Below, in pieces: positions 1-6,779 of a DNA stretch of 14,484 nt. Numbering within the stretch: the first letter of the stretch is position 1; each line of letters starts with the position of its first letter. The notes under the pieces are model-generated. The model did no database searches. It worked only from the letters and a program-made list of their open reading frames with translations, and was not told the origin of the DNA. Position numbers and translations under genes: made by a program. The stretch is from Proteiniphilum sp. UBA4084 (GTDB lineage Bacteria; Bacteroidota; Bacteroidia; Bacteroidales; Dysgonomonadaceae): NCBI GenBank assembly GCA_002383605.1, contig DFYK01000080.1, positions 31,489 through 45,972 of the forward strand. Reading direction: 5' to 3'.

Positions 1-1
1 T

Positions 2-1417
2 GAAAAGAAACAGTGCTGGGACATTTATTCGGCCATCACCGACATCTATAAACTGCGTCCGGACCGTATACGGGATTGGGTGAGCCATCCCAAGGCCAAC
101 GGCTATCAGGCACTTCACCTCACCGTGATGGGACCCGACGGGAAGTGGATTGAGATACAAATCAGAAGCCGGCGAATGGACGATATCGCCGAAAAGGGTT
201 TTGCAGCACACTGGAAATACAAGGAGAACAGGATTGAAGAGGATAACGAACTGGATAAATGGCTGAAAACCATTCAGGAGATTCTTTCAAACCCCAACCC
301 CAATGCCATCGACTTCCTCGATACGGTGAAGATGAATCTCTTCTCTTCAGAGATCTTCGTGTTTACGCCCAGGGGTGAGATTAAAACGTTGCCACAGGGC
401 GCTACCGCGCTTGATTTTGCTTACACCATTCACACCCGCATCGGGGATCACTGCCTGGGAGCCAAGGTGAACCACACCCTGGTGCCACTTAGCCAGCAGC
501 TGCGCAGCGGCGATCAGATAGAGATACTTACCTCCCAGTCGGTCAACCCACAGCCGGAATGGCTTAACTTCGTGACCACTGCCAAAGCGCGAACAAAAAT
601 TGAGGCTTCGCTGCGACGTCAGCGCCGCCGCATCGCGGAGGTAGGGAAAAACATGCTTGAAGAATTGTTCGATAATGAACCCATCGACAATACGCTGTTT
701 AACAAGATTCTGCATTCCTACAAAGCCGAAAACAAGGAAGATCTCTATTTTATGATCGGGCACAACGAGGTGATACTGCCGGCCAGCAAGAATGCTTTCT
801 TCAAAATCAGGGAGGAGCCGGAGAAACAGGATAATCTGTTCGTGCGCTACATGAAGCAGGCCATGAATGCCATCAAGAAGCCGTCGCCCGATCAAAAGAG
901 TGCGAAGGAAGATGGGGAATCATACATCCTTCCGCCGGAACAGGTGAAGCCAAAAGTGAATCTGAAGGAAGTTTATCAGCTCACCGAAGTCAAGTTCCGG
1001 AAGAATTTTATTGTGCCCCCGTGTTGTAACCCGCTCCCGGGTGATGACGTTTTCGGGTATGTGACAGAGAAGGAGGAGGTAGAGGTGCATAAGCGTTCCT
1101 GCCAGACAGGTCTGAAGCTGAAATCGAGCTTTGGCGACCGCATCATTTCCGTGGCATGGGGCGATTACCGTCAGTACTCATTTCTATCCTCCATCGCGTT
1201 CACGGGGATTGACAGGATCGGTATTCTCGGCTCCATCCTGGCCAAGCTCGCAGAAGATGTGGTGGTGAACATACAAAGCGTCAATGTGTCTTCCAAAGAT
1301 GGTATTTTTGAAGGAGTTTTTAACCTGCATGTGCATAGTGCAGAAGAAGTGAATCAACTCTGTGCCAAGATAGCAAAAGTGGACGGTGTAAGCACCGTCC
1401 ACAGATCTCCTCTTTAA
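2..1417 (+). CDS. Rel/SpoT-family (p)ppGpp synthetase/hydrolase, 5'-truncated
   Basis: This is the C-terminal 471 residues of a long RelA/SpoT-type enzyme, which makes and degrades the stringent-response alarmone (p)ppGpp. The frame is open from base 2, so the gene begins outside the window; the GTG at 80 is an internal codon. In order along the fragment: the end of the synthetase domain (DIYKLRPDRIRDWV, then PKANGYQALH and EIQIRSRRMDDIAEKGFAAHW); a TGS domain at about residues 117-177 (FVFTPRGEIKTLPQGATALD); a helical region; a conserved-cysteine zone with PPCCNPLPGD and VHKRSC (about 335-367); and an ACT domain to the end. This regulatory half is standard for long Rel proteins. The N-terminal hydrolase domain and synthetase start are not visible, so I cannot tell a bifunctional Rel from a monofunctional RelA. 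The last codons contain a strong hairpin (1381-1400). Confidence 0.95.
   Translation, partial: EKKQCWDIYSAITDIYKLRPDRIRDWVSHPKANGYQALHLTVMGPDGKWIEIQIRSRRMDDIAEKGFAAHWKYKENRIEEDNELDKWLKTIQEILSNPNPNAIDFLDTVKMNLFSSEIFVFTPRGEIKTLPQGATALDFAYTIHTRIGDHCLGAKVNHTLVPLSQQLRSGDQIEILTSQSVNPQPEWLNFVTTAKARTKIEASLRRQRRRIAEVGKNMLEELFDNEPIDNTLFNKILHSYKAENKEDLYFMIGHNEVILPASKNAFFKIREEPEKQDNLFVRYMKQAMNAIKKPSPDQKSAKEDGESYILPPEQVKPKVNLKEVYQLTEVKFRKNFIVPPCCNPLPGDDVFGYVTEKEEVEVHKRSCQTGLKLKSSFGDRIISVAWGDYRQYSFLSSIAFTGIDRIGILGSILAKLAEDVVVNIQSVNVSSKDGIFEGVFNLHVHSAEEVNQLCAKIAKVDGVSTVHRSPL
1381..1400 (+). terminator. Hairpin in the last codons of the rel gene, possible terminator
   Basis: A perfect 8-bp inverted repeat GGACGGTG-TAAG-CACCGTCC ends 14 bases before the stop codon. 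The following bases (ACAGATCTCCTCTTT) are only partly T-rich. It could be a terminator embedded in the coding end, or a 3'-end stabiliser. The sequence shows the hairpin; its function is inferred. Confidence 0.4.
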
Positions 1418-1454
1418 AAATTACGCCGATATAAGCCTGTGTAAGCGGGTTTTA

Positions 1455-1835
1455 TCATTTCATTTTTCTTTTCCTTCCGAACAGGAACGAGGTGACTCTT
1501 TTTGCAGCAAAAGCGAGTATGGCTGGTTTTGCCACTCCCCAGGCAATGGATCCTATCAGTGGCATGTTCGATATCGCGAAGTTTACCCACGGATTTGTCC
1601 TTCTGGTGACAAACGGAGTGATGGCGTTGGAAGAGCCACCTGATAAATTATCCATTGTTTCAGCAAATTTCGTCTTGACCGAGGAGGTCACTCCTTTGGT
1701 GAGCATCGATCCCCAGTTATCGTTCAGGTACTGTAGCTGATAAGCGAGGCGTCGGCTGGCAATATCCCGCTCCTCTCTTAACCGTTTCTTTTCCAAACGC
1801 AATTCTTCAATCGGAGTTAATTTGTAAGTGCTCAT
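1455..1835 (-). CDS. Small coiled-coil/membrane protein, third gene of a YqjDEK-like cassette
   Basis: A 126-residue protein that I cannot assign to a named family. Residues 9-36 are highly charged and probably form a coiled coil (EELRLEKKRLREERD). The middle is Ser/Thr-rich. Residues about 84-112 are hydrophobic and probably membrane-associated (ISNMPLIGSIAWG, then AKPAILAFAA). The C-terminus is very basic (GRKRKMK), suggesting a cytoplasmic tail. The start ATG overlaps the stop of the upstream gene by 4 bp (ATGA at 1832-1835), which implies translational coupling. Charged N-terminal helix, membrane segments and basic tail recall E. coli YqjK in both layout and operon position, but sequence identity looks low. 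It converges with rel, leaving 37 bp between the two stops. A role in the envelope or stationary phase is inference from context. Confidence 0.8.
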   Translation of the reverse strand: MSTYKLTPIEELRLEKKRLREERDIASRRLAYQLQYLNDNWGSMLTKGVTSSVKTKFAETMDNLSGGSSNAITPFVTRRTNPWVNFAISNMPLIGSIAWGVAKPAILAFAAKRVTSFLFGRKRKMK

Positions 1836-2209
1836 TTTTTGCTGTTTTTTTCATCGTTATCGTCGTTTCTCATGAGAAAACGAACGACGCGGCTGGCAAA
1901 TTTTTTCTTGAATGACTTCCCTACAAGCAGGATGATGAGGAGTGCAAGCAGGGTAAACAAGGCCACGACACCGAAGCCGAGCCAGAGGCTCTGCAAAAGC
2001 TCACCCAGATAAAGTCCGGCAGTTACCAGGATAAACAATAGGGCGAACAGCAGCGCGCCGGCCAAAATAAGACCATAGACAATTGCCGATGCGCTTAAGC
2101 TGATTTTCTCATACGCTTCCAGTTTTCCGAGCTCAAGGGTGCTGGTGATGAATCTGGATATGTCATTCCGCATTTCCTCGAACAGCGTACTTACTTTTTT
2201 TTCTTCCAT
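1832..2209 (-). CDS. Phage-holin-family membrane protein (DUF1469/YqjE-like)
   Basis: A 125-residue protein with two adjacent transmembrane helices at about residues 42-65 (IVYGLILAGALLFALLFILV) and 74-97 (LWLGFGVVALFTLLALLIIL). They are flanked by an N-terminal amphipathic segment (FEEMRNDISRFITSTLELGK) and a Lys/Asp-rich tail. This arrangement is that of the chromosomal phage_holin_3_6/DUF1469 family, which includes E. coli YqjE; despite the name, such genes lie outside prophages and their function is unknown. There are no phage genes nearby. The middle position in the cassette, 25 bp after the YtxH-like gene and overlapping the next gene by 4 bp, implies a single operon. A purine-rich GGGAAG sits just upstream of the start. 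Confidence 0.85.
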   Translation of the reverse strand: MEEKKVSTLFEEMRNDISRFITSTLELGKLEAYEKISLSASAIVYGLILAGALLFALLFILVTAGLYLGELLQSLWLGFGVVALFTLLALLIILLVGKSFKKKFASRVVRFLMRNDDNDEKNSKK

Positions 2210-2234
2210 CGCTTCCCGGGTATTTGAGGGTCAG

Positions 2235-2477
2235 TTATTGTTTGGCGAGTTCTTTCTTTGCAATTTCTGCAATATCATCGATGTCTTCCTTTAAATCATG
2301 CGCTTCACTTTTTCCTTGGTATATGGCTGACTTTACATTTGCTTTAATCTTATCAGCCAGTACATTGGCCTGTTCCAGCCACTCTTCTTTCTTATCGGTT
2401 CCCATAATGTAGCCTACAGCAGCACCCAGTGCAATGCCAATCCCTAAACCTAATAATAATTTTGCTTCTGATTTCAT
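2235..2477 (-). CDS. YtxH-domain-like small membrane protein, first gene of the cassette
   Basis: An 80-residue protein. One glycine-rich transmembrane helix occupies about residues 4-25 (EAKLLLGLGIGIALGAAVGY). After it comes a charged amphipathic helical region rich in Lys, Glu and Ala (KKEEWLEQANVLADKIKANV), ending ELAKQ. This is the usual form of YtxH-domain proteins, annotated as general stress or 'gas vesicle' proteins, and is similar in layout to the DUF883 proteins such as YqjD. I chose the ATG at 2477, because it places the helix at the N-terminus as in the family. The frame stays open up to 2594, but that extension lacks family features and runs through an AT-rich non-coding-looking stretch with a palindrome at 2523-2537. 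It is probably cotranscribed with the two genes after it. Confidence 0.85.
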   Translation of the reverse strand: MKSEAKLLLGLGIGIALGAAVGYIMGTDKKEEWLEQANVLADKIKANVKSAIYQGKSEAHDLKEDIDDIAEIAKKELAKQ

Positions 2478-2522
2478 AATTGTTGCGTTTAATAGTGAAT
2501 ACTTATTTTCAGTCAATGGTGA

Positions 2523-2537
2523 TTTTTCATTGAAAAA
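2523..2537. promoter_or_regulatory. Palindrome upstream of the YtxH-like cassette, possible operator
   Basis: TTTTTCA-T-TGAAAAA is a perfect 7-bp inverted repeat with a 1-base centre, 46-60 bp upstream of the chosen start at 2477. A second inverted repeat, TCAATG/CATTGA (2513-2518 and 2528-2533), overlaps it. Position fits an operator or a leader hairpin. No regulator is identified. Confidence 0.3.
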
Positions 2538-2629
2538 CCTCATTCCATAACCGTTTGAGGCTCCGTTTAATAAATAAAACGTTTTTTGGGGCAAAATGTT
2601 TTTACAAAAGCGTATGAATATGTCTCGGG

Positions 2630-3979
2630 TTAATCGGCCTCGACAGATATTCCCAGCAACGTGGCCGGTGTAAAGCCGGTTATTTTTACCTTGACAAATT
2701 CCCCGATCCGATGACTTTTCTTGTCGATGATGACTACCTTGTTCTGGTCGGTACGACCGAAAAGCTGTTCTCTGGAACGTTTTGAAAAACCCTCCGTCAG
2801 TATTTCAAATTCTTTTCCCATATCCTGTTCGTTGCTTTGGCGTGAGAGCTCCAGCTGCAGGTCGATGATCTCCTGCAGGCGCCGGTTCTTGACCTCCTCG
2901 GGTATGTTATCCTCCTGTTTCTTTGCCGCGTAAGTACCTGGTCGTTCCGAGTATTTGAACATGAATGCCGAATCGAAACCCACTTCCCGCATCAGCGAGA
3001 GTGTTTCCTGATGATCTTCTTCTGTTTCGGTATGGAAACCACACATGATGTCGGTCGACAGGCCGCACCCGGGTATAATCCGTTTAATGGCAGCAATCCT
3101 TTCCATGTACCATTCCCTGTTGTAGCGCCGGTTCATCAGCTTCAGCATACGCGAGCTTCCCGATTGCACGGGCAGGTGGATGTAGTTGCACAGGTTCTTG
3201 TATCGTGCGATGGTCTCCAGTGTTTCGTTGTTCATGTCCCAGGGATGCGATGTGGTAAAGCGGATGCGCATTTCGGGTGCCTCTTCTGCAACCATGGACA
3301 GCAGCTCATGAAAGCCGATCGTCTTGTCGCCTTCCCGGTAGCGGTAAGAATTTACATTCTGCCCAAGGAGGATCGCCTCCCTGAAGCCCTTTGCCCGCAT
3401 TATCCGCAGTTCGTTGAGGACGCTCTCCGGTTCACGGCTTCGTTCCCGCCCACGGGTGAAGGGAACGATGCAGTAGGTGCAAAACTTGTCGCAGCCACGC
3501 ATGATGGAAATATAGCCGGAGATGTTGCTTCCCTCCAGCTTTAGCGGTACCACATCCTTGTAGGTTTCCGTCTTGGAAAGCTCAATGTTCATCGCTTTCT
3601 CACCCCGCTCCGCGGCACCCACCAGGTTGGGGAGATCGAGGTAGGCATCGGGGCCGACCACCAGATCAACGTGGTGGCGATCGATCAGTTCCGATTTGGC
3701 CCGCTCAGCCATGCATCCAAGTACCCCCACGATGAGGTTCTCTTTCCGCTTTCTTTTCAATGAATTGAAATATTCCAGCCGCTGGATCACTTTTTGCTCT
3801 GCGTTCTCCCGGATGGAACAGGTATTGACGAAAATGGCATCTGCATCCCGGTCGCTATCGGTTAGCGTGTAGCCGTCCATTTCCATGATGGATGCCACTA
3901 CTTCCGTGTCTGCCACGTTCATCTGGCAGCCGTAAGTCTCTATAAATAGTTTGTTGTCTGTTTTTTTTCCTGTGTGCAT
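2630..3979 (-). CDS. miaB: tRNA-2-methylthio-N6-dimethylallyladenosine synthase (MiaB)
   Basis: A 449-residue radical-SAM methylthiotransferase that converts i6A37 to ms2i6A37 in tRNAs reading UNN codons. The N-terminal UPF0004 domain has the three cysteines for the auxiliary [4Fe-4S] cluster: C18 (ETYGCQMN), C54 (VNTCSIRENAE) and C89 (LGCMAE). The radical-SAM motif CxxxCxxC is C163, C167 and C170 (RGCDKFCTYCIVPFTRGRE). A TRAM-like RNA-binding domain closes the protein (about residues 385-449). The YGCQMNVADTE and GRERSR signatures point to MiaB rather than MtaB or RimO. Length is normal for the family and the frame is intact. The ATG at 3979 starts just before the conserved LFIETYGCQMN segment. 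It runs the same way as the YtxH-like cassette, but the 152-bp gap and the palindrome suggest separate transcription. Confidence 0.97.
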   Translation of the reverse strand: MHTGKKTDNKLFIETYGCQMNVADTEVVASIMEMDGYTLTDSDRDADAIFVNTCSIRENAEQKVIQRLEYFNSLKRKRKENLIVGVLGCMAERAKSELIDRHHVDLVVGPDAYLDLPNLVGAAERGEKAMNIELSKTETYKDVVPLKLEGSNISGYISIMRGCDKFCTYCIVPFTRGRERSREPESVLNELRIMRAKGFREAILLGQNVNSYRYREGDKTIGFHELLSMVAEEAPEMRIRFTTSHPWDMNNETLETIARYKNLCNYIHLPVQSGSSRMLKLMNRRYNREWYMERIAAIKRIIPGCGLSTDIMCGFHTETEEDHQETLSLMREVGFDSAFMFKYSERPGTYAAKKQEDNIPEEVKNRRLQEIIDLQLELSRQSNEQDMGKEFEILTEGFSKRSREQLFGRTDQNKVVIIDKKSHRIGEFVKVKITGFTPATLLGISVEAD

Positions 3980-4051
3980 GATTCTTTTTCAGCCGTGATA
4001 ACCTTTTTCGGCCGCTTAAACGTTAAATTATTAAATTAATTGTCCGAAAAG

Positions 4052-4082
4052 TTGGAATTGCATATATAAAGTCCTATATTTG
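4052..4082 (+). promoter_or_regulatory. Bacteroidetes-type promoter for a short intergenic transcript
   Basis: TTG at 4052-4054, then 20 bases, then TATATTTG at 4075-4082, a full match to the Bacteroidetes -33/-7 consensus (TTG, about 19-21 nt, TAnnTTTG). Transcription would start near 4088. The first possible stop signal downstream is the hairpin at 4131-4168, well before the gene at 4233. Confidence 0.65.
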
Positions 4083-4084
4083 CA

Positions 4085-4168
4085 ATGAAAAAAATAAAAA
4101 TTTTTTCATAGTTAAGGTTTTGGTTAAATGTTCGGGAGTTACTGGGAAGTTGCTCCCGAAATTTTTAT
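4085..4168 (+). ncRNA. Candidate small RNA between miaB and the 4233 gene
   Basis: A unit of about 80 nt bounded by a consensus promoter and a terminator-like hairpin. It would contain an AU-only helix (ATGAAAAAA at 4085-4093 against TTTTTTCAT at 4101-4109), a GU/A-rich linker and the GC-rich terminator hairpin. A second TAnnTTTG box lies beyond the terminator, so the downstream gene need not depend on this transcript. It also holds a possible 8-codon peptide (MKKIKIFS). I do not recognise a known RNA family. Existence as an independent RNA is inferred. Confidence 0.4.
4131..4168 (+). terminator. Rho-independent terminator of the candidate small RNA
   Basis: TTCGGGAG (4131-4138) pairs with CTCCCGAA (4153-4160), with an inner ACT/AGT pairing around a GGGA loop. 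The T-rich ATTTTTATT follows directly. Confidence 0.7.
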
Positions 4169-4180
4169 TGCCAAATACAC

Positions 4181-4208
4181 TTAGTTACGCAAAAAATCAT
4201 TATTTTTG
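4181..4208 (+). promoter_or_regulatory. Probable promoter of the 4233 gene / CoA-transferase operon
   Basis: TATTTTTG at 4201-4208 matches the TAnnTTTG -7 box. The -33 element is weak (TTAG at 4181-4184). The predicted start of transcription is 15-20 bases upstream of the ATG at 4233. Its presence argues against the TTG at 4206 as the translation start. Confidence 0.5.
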
Positions 4209-4232
4209 TCCTGTTGCAAAATTAATCAAAAT

Positions 4233-4781
4233 ATGGAGTTTGGCGATATCATTTATTTGATCCTTCTGGTATTTTTTATGATATTGGGATTTTTTAATGA
4301 TTCCAGGAAGAAAAAAAATCAGCAGAAGCAGCAACCTGAAAAGCCATCCCATCCCTACTCCGAAATGAAGCCACGACCCTTTATTGAAACTTACGATTCA
4401 GTTGAAGAGGAAGAGGAATTTCCATCGTGGTTTGAACCAAAACCGGTAGCCAAAAACAAAACCGTCCCCCCTGAACCGCCGGTCGTACCTGTTGACGAGG
4501 GAAGAATAACCTTCCGTTCTTCCATGGAGCTGACGACCGATTTTGCAAAAGAATCGTCACTCAAAAGTTCCATTTTTGTATATGATGCCGATACTTCATA
4601 CAGTAAAGATGCCAATTCTCCCGATATAGCTGAAATGCCGGATGCGATGTCACAAACAGCTGCTGATGAAAAAAAGAGAAGCTCTACGCATCCGCTCGTG
4701 GCGGGACTCTATGGTGAATCAAACCGGGATGAGTTACTGAAAGGACTGATCATTGGTGACATCATCCGCAGAAAATACTGA
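4233..4781 (+). CDS. Membrane-anchored hypothetical protein upstream of the CoA-transferase gene
   Basis: A 182-residue protein that I do not recognise. It starts with a single hydrophobic helix (residues about 4-21, GDIIYLILLVFFMILGFF), followed by a Lys/Gln-rich stop-transfer segment (DSRKKKNQQKQQPEK), so the bulk should face the cytoplasm. The middle is low in predicted structure and rich in Pro, Glu, Ser and Asp. The C-terminus is more ordered (HPLVAGLYGESNRDELLKGL, ending IIGDIIRRKY). I chose the ATG at 4233; the frame extends to a TTG at 4206, but that TTG overlaps the -7 box. The next gene starts 27 bp later with no promoter visible between them, so the two are probably cotranscribed. 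Function unknown. Confidence 0.8.
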   Translation: MEFGDIIYLILLVFFMILGFFNDSRKKKNQQKQQPEKPSHPYSEMKPRPFIETYDSVEEEEEFPSWFEPKPVAKNKTVPPEPPVVPVDEGRITFRSSMELTTDFAKESSLKSSIFVYDADTSYSKDANSPDIAEMPDAMSQTAADEKKRSSTHPLVAGLYGESNRDELLKGLIIGDIIRRKY

Positions 4782-4808
4782 CTACACGATTATTCTTAAC
4801 AATATTAT

Positions 4809-6305
4809 ATGGCTTTAAAATTTATTGGTGCTGAAGAGGCTGCGTCTCTGGTAAAAAATAACGACAACGTAGGCTTCAGCGGATTTACCCATGCCGGCTG
4901 CCCGAAAGTGGTTCCGGTAGAGATAGCAAAGAGGGCGGAAGCAGAGCATGCCAAAGGAAACTCTTTCAAGATTGGCGTTTTTACAGGTGCTTCCACAGGC
5001 GATTCTATTGATGGAGCGCTTGCCCGTGCGGGAGCAATTAAATTTCGTACTCCTTACCAAACCAATAAGGATATGCGCGCCGCGCTGAACCGGGGTGAGT
5101 TTGATTTCTTCGACCTGCATCTGTCGCAGCTGGCGCAGGAAATAAGATATGGCTTCCTGGGAAAGATCAATGTGGCCATCATCGAGGCATGTGAAGTAAC
5201 CGAAAAGGGTGAGATAGTGCCCACCACCGGTGTGGGAATCACGCCCACCATCTGTCGGCTGGCCGATATCGTCATTGTGGAGCTGAATAAAAAAGTTCCC
5301 GCAAAGTTGCGCGGCATACACGACCTGTATGAACTGCAGGATCCCCCCAAACGGCGCGAGATACCCATCTACGAGGTGCAGAACCGGATCGGGCTGGATT
5401 ATGTGAAAGTAAATCCAGAGAAGATTTTTGTAGTAGAAACTGAAAAAGATGGCGAGGGGGGCGGCTTTGCACCTCTCGACGAGGTGACGGCCCGCATCGG
5501 AAGCAACGTTGCCGAGTTCTTCGCTGCCGAGATGAAGGCAGGACGTATCCCCGCCCATTTCCTTCCGATCCAGTCGGGTGTGGGTAACATTGCCAATGCC
5601 GTGCTCGGTTCCATGGGCAGCAATCCCGATATTCCCCGTTTTGAAGTGTATACCGAGGTAATTCAGGATGCGGTAATTGATATGATGCAGCAGGGCAATA
5701 TCTCTTTTGCCAGTGGCTGCTCGCTCACTGTGAGCAACGATGTACTGCACAAATTTTATGACGACCTGGCCTTTTTTAAAAATAAACTGGTGTTACGGCC
5801 TTCGGAGATATCAAACAATCCCGGCCTGGCACGACGTATGGGTATCATCGCCCTCAATACGGCCATCGAGGTGGATATCTTCGGCAGTGTGAACTCCACC
5901 CATGTAAACGGTACCAAAATGATGAACGGCATTGGGGGGTCGGGCGACTTCACCCGCAACTCCTATCTTTCCATTTTCCTTACTCCCTCCACCGCAAAGA
6001 ATGGCGCCATCAGCTGCATTGTGCCCAAGGTGACCCATGAGGACCACAACGAACATTCTGTGAAGATCGTAGTATCTGAGTACGGTGTGGCCGATCTGCG
6101 CGGTAAGGGGCCCAAGCTTCGTGCCATCGAGATCATTGAGAAATGTGCACACCCCGATTATCGTCCTCTTTTACATGAATATCTGAGCCGGGGCGTGAAG
6201 GGGCATATCCCGCAGGATATCTATGCCTGCTTTGCCTTTCATCAGGCCCTTCAGGAAACGGGCAGCATGATGAATACCGATTTTTCGAAATATCAGAGAC
6301 CCTGA
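4809..6305 (+). CDS. Acetyl-CoA hydrolase/transferase family, probable succinyl-CoA:acetate CoA-transferase
   Basis: A 498-residue class I CoA-transferase of the AarC/Cat1/ScpC type, which moves CoA between acyl groups such as succinyl and acetate (or propionate) in fermentation. The N-terminal half has VGFSGFTHAGCPK and FTGASTGDSIDG. The glutamate expected to carry the covalent CoA intermediate is E283 in EVYTEVIQDAVID. The C-terminal domain has a glycine-rich GIGGSGDF loop at 374-381, then SEYGVADLRGK. Full family length, no breaks. Several family members differ only in acyl specificity (succinate CoA-transferase, acetyl-CoA hydrolase, 4-hydroxybutyrate CoA-transferase); full length and the GIGGSGDF motif favour a succinate/acetate enzyme, but the substrate is inferred. 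A terminator follows 26 bp after the stop. Confidence 0.92.
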   Translation: MALKFIGAEEAASLVKNNDNVGFSGFTHAGCPKVVPVEIAKRAEAEHAKGNSFKIGVFTGASTGDSIDGALARAGAIKFRTPYQTNKDMRAALNRGEFDFFDLHLSQLAQEIRYGFLGKINVAIIEACEVTEKGEIVPTTGVGITPTICRLADIVIVELNKKVPAKLRGIHDLYELQDPPKRREIPIYEVQNRIGLDYVKVNPEKIFVVETEKDGEGGGFAPLDEVTARIGSNVAEFFAAEMKAGRIPAHFLPIQSGVGNIANAVLGSMGSNPDIPRFEVYTEVIQDAVIDMMQQGNISFASGCSLTVSNDVLHKFYDDLAFFKNKLVLRPSEISNNPGLARRMGIIALNTAIEVDIFGSVNSTHVNGTKMMNGIGGSGDFTRNSYLSIFLTPSTAKNGAISCIVPKVTHEDHNEHSVKIVVSEYGVADLRGKGPKLRAIEIIEKCAHPDYRPLLHEYLSRGVKGHIPQDIYACFAFHQALQETGSMMNTDFSKYQRP

Positions 6306-6331
6306 TTCCGAAAGAGAATAAATATCCCTAT

Positions 6332-6365
6332 AAAAAGCGATTCCCATTACGGATCGCTTTTTTTG
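6332..6365 (+). terminator. Rho-independent terminator after the CoA-transferase gene
   Basis: AAAAAGCGAT (6332-6341) pairs with ATCGCTTTTT (6353-6362), with an inner CC/GG pairing, and the right arm runs into a T tract ending at 6364. Nearby TTG codons at the end of this element are not believable starts for the fragment that follows. Confidence 0.85.
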
Positions 6366-6779
6366 TGGTTCCAGAGTGGGGATAATATCAGCATAGAGCA
6401 ACTTCATCGCAAGTTAGATGAGTTTGCATGGCAGTTTTGCCCGGTATATAAGGATTTTAACCTCAGGTACCATTGGAGTATCTTGCAAGCCGAATATGCT
6501 ACCGATATTGTATTTAAACAGCAGGACGATTTGCAGCAAATCTACGGCGAGATGGTTTCCACAGCCATACATAGCGTCAAACCCGAAAATATTGCAACTT
6601 TCCCTGGTCGTAAACTCGATGAACGTTATCAGGGTGAAATGGGCAATAATTACAAAGTCCGTATTGAAGGCAGCCGCATAAGACACAGTATGGGGGCGGT
6701 ATCGATAAAAATGTACGATAAGTTTGGAAAAATACTGCGTATAGAAACAACAGCAAACGATATAAGTTTTTTTAAACAC
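6366..6779 (+). pseudogene. Internal fragment of an uncharacterised conserved protein
   Basis: About 138 codons stay open, but both ends look cut off. The only start in frame is a TTG inside the T tract of the upstream terminator, with no promoter. The segments RYHWSILQAEYATDIVFK, TAIHSVKPENIATF and RIRHSMGAVSIKMYDKFGK look like a family of uncharacterised proteins, found scattered through bacterial genomes, that normally continue after ISFFKH with more coding sequence. This identification is from memory and I cannot name the family. Here, after FFKH, the frame continues only as non-homologous sequence to a stop at 6854, while a different reading frame picks up a RecG-like remnant from about 6779. 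I therefore read it as a truncated relic rather than a gene; an expressed 160-residue protein is the alternative. Confidence 0.6.

Noticed and set aside
1832..2209. The holin-like gene as a sign of a prophage
   Set aside because: DUF1469 proteins are common chromosomal proteins; no lysis, capsid, integrase or other phage gene is nearby.
2478..2594. A longer N-terminus for the YtxH-like protein
   Set aside because: The extra 39 codons lack family sequence and contain palindromes; the family starts directly before the membrane helix.
3011..3544. A 177-codon plus-strand frame opposite miaB
   Set aside because: It is an antisense shadow of the radical-SAM region; no domain and no promoter or start signals.
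4815..5750. A 311-codon open frame on the minus strand opposite the CoA-transferase gene
   Set aside because: It is a shadow of a well-conserved gene, has no recognisable domain, and several other antisense frames overlap the same stretch.
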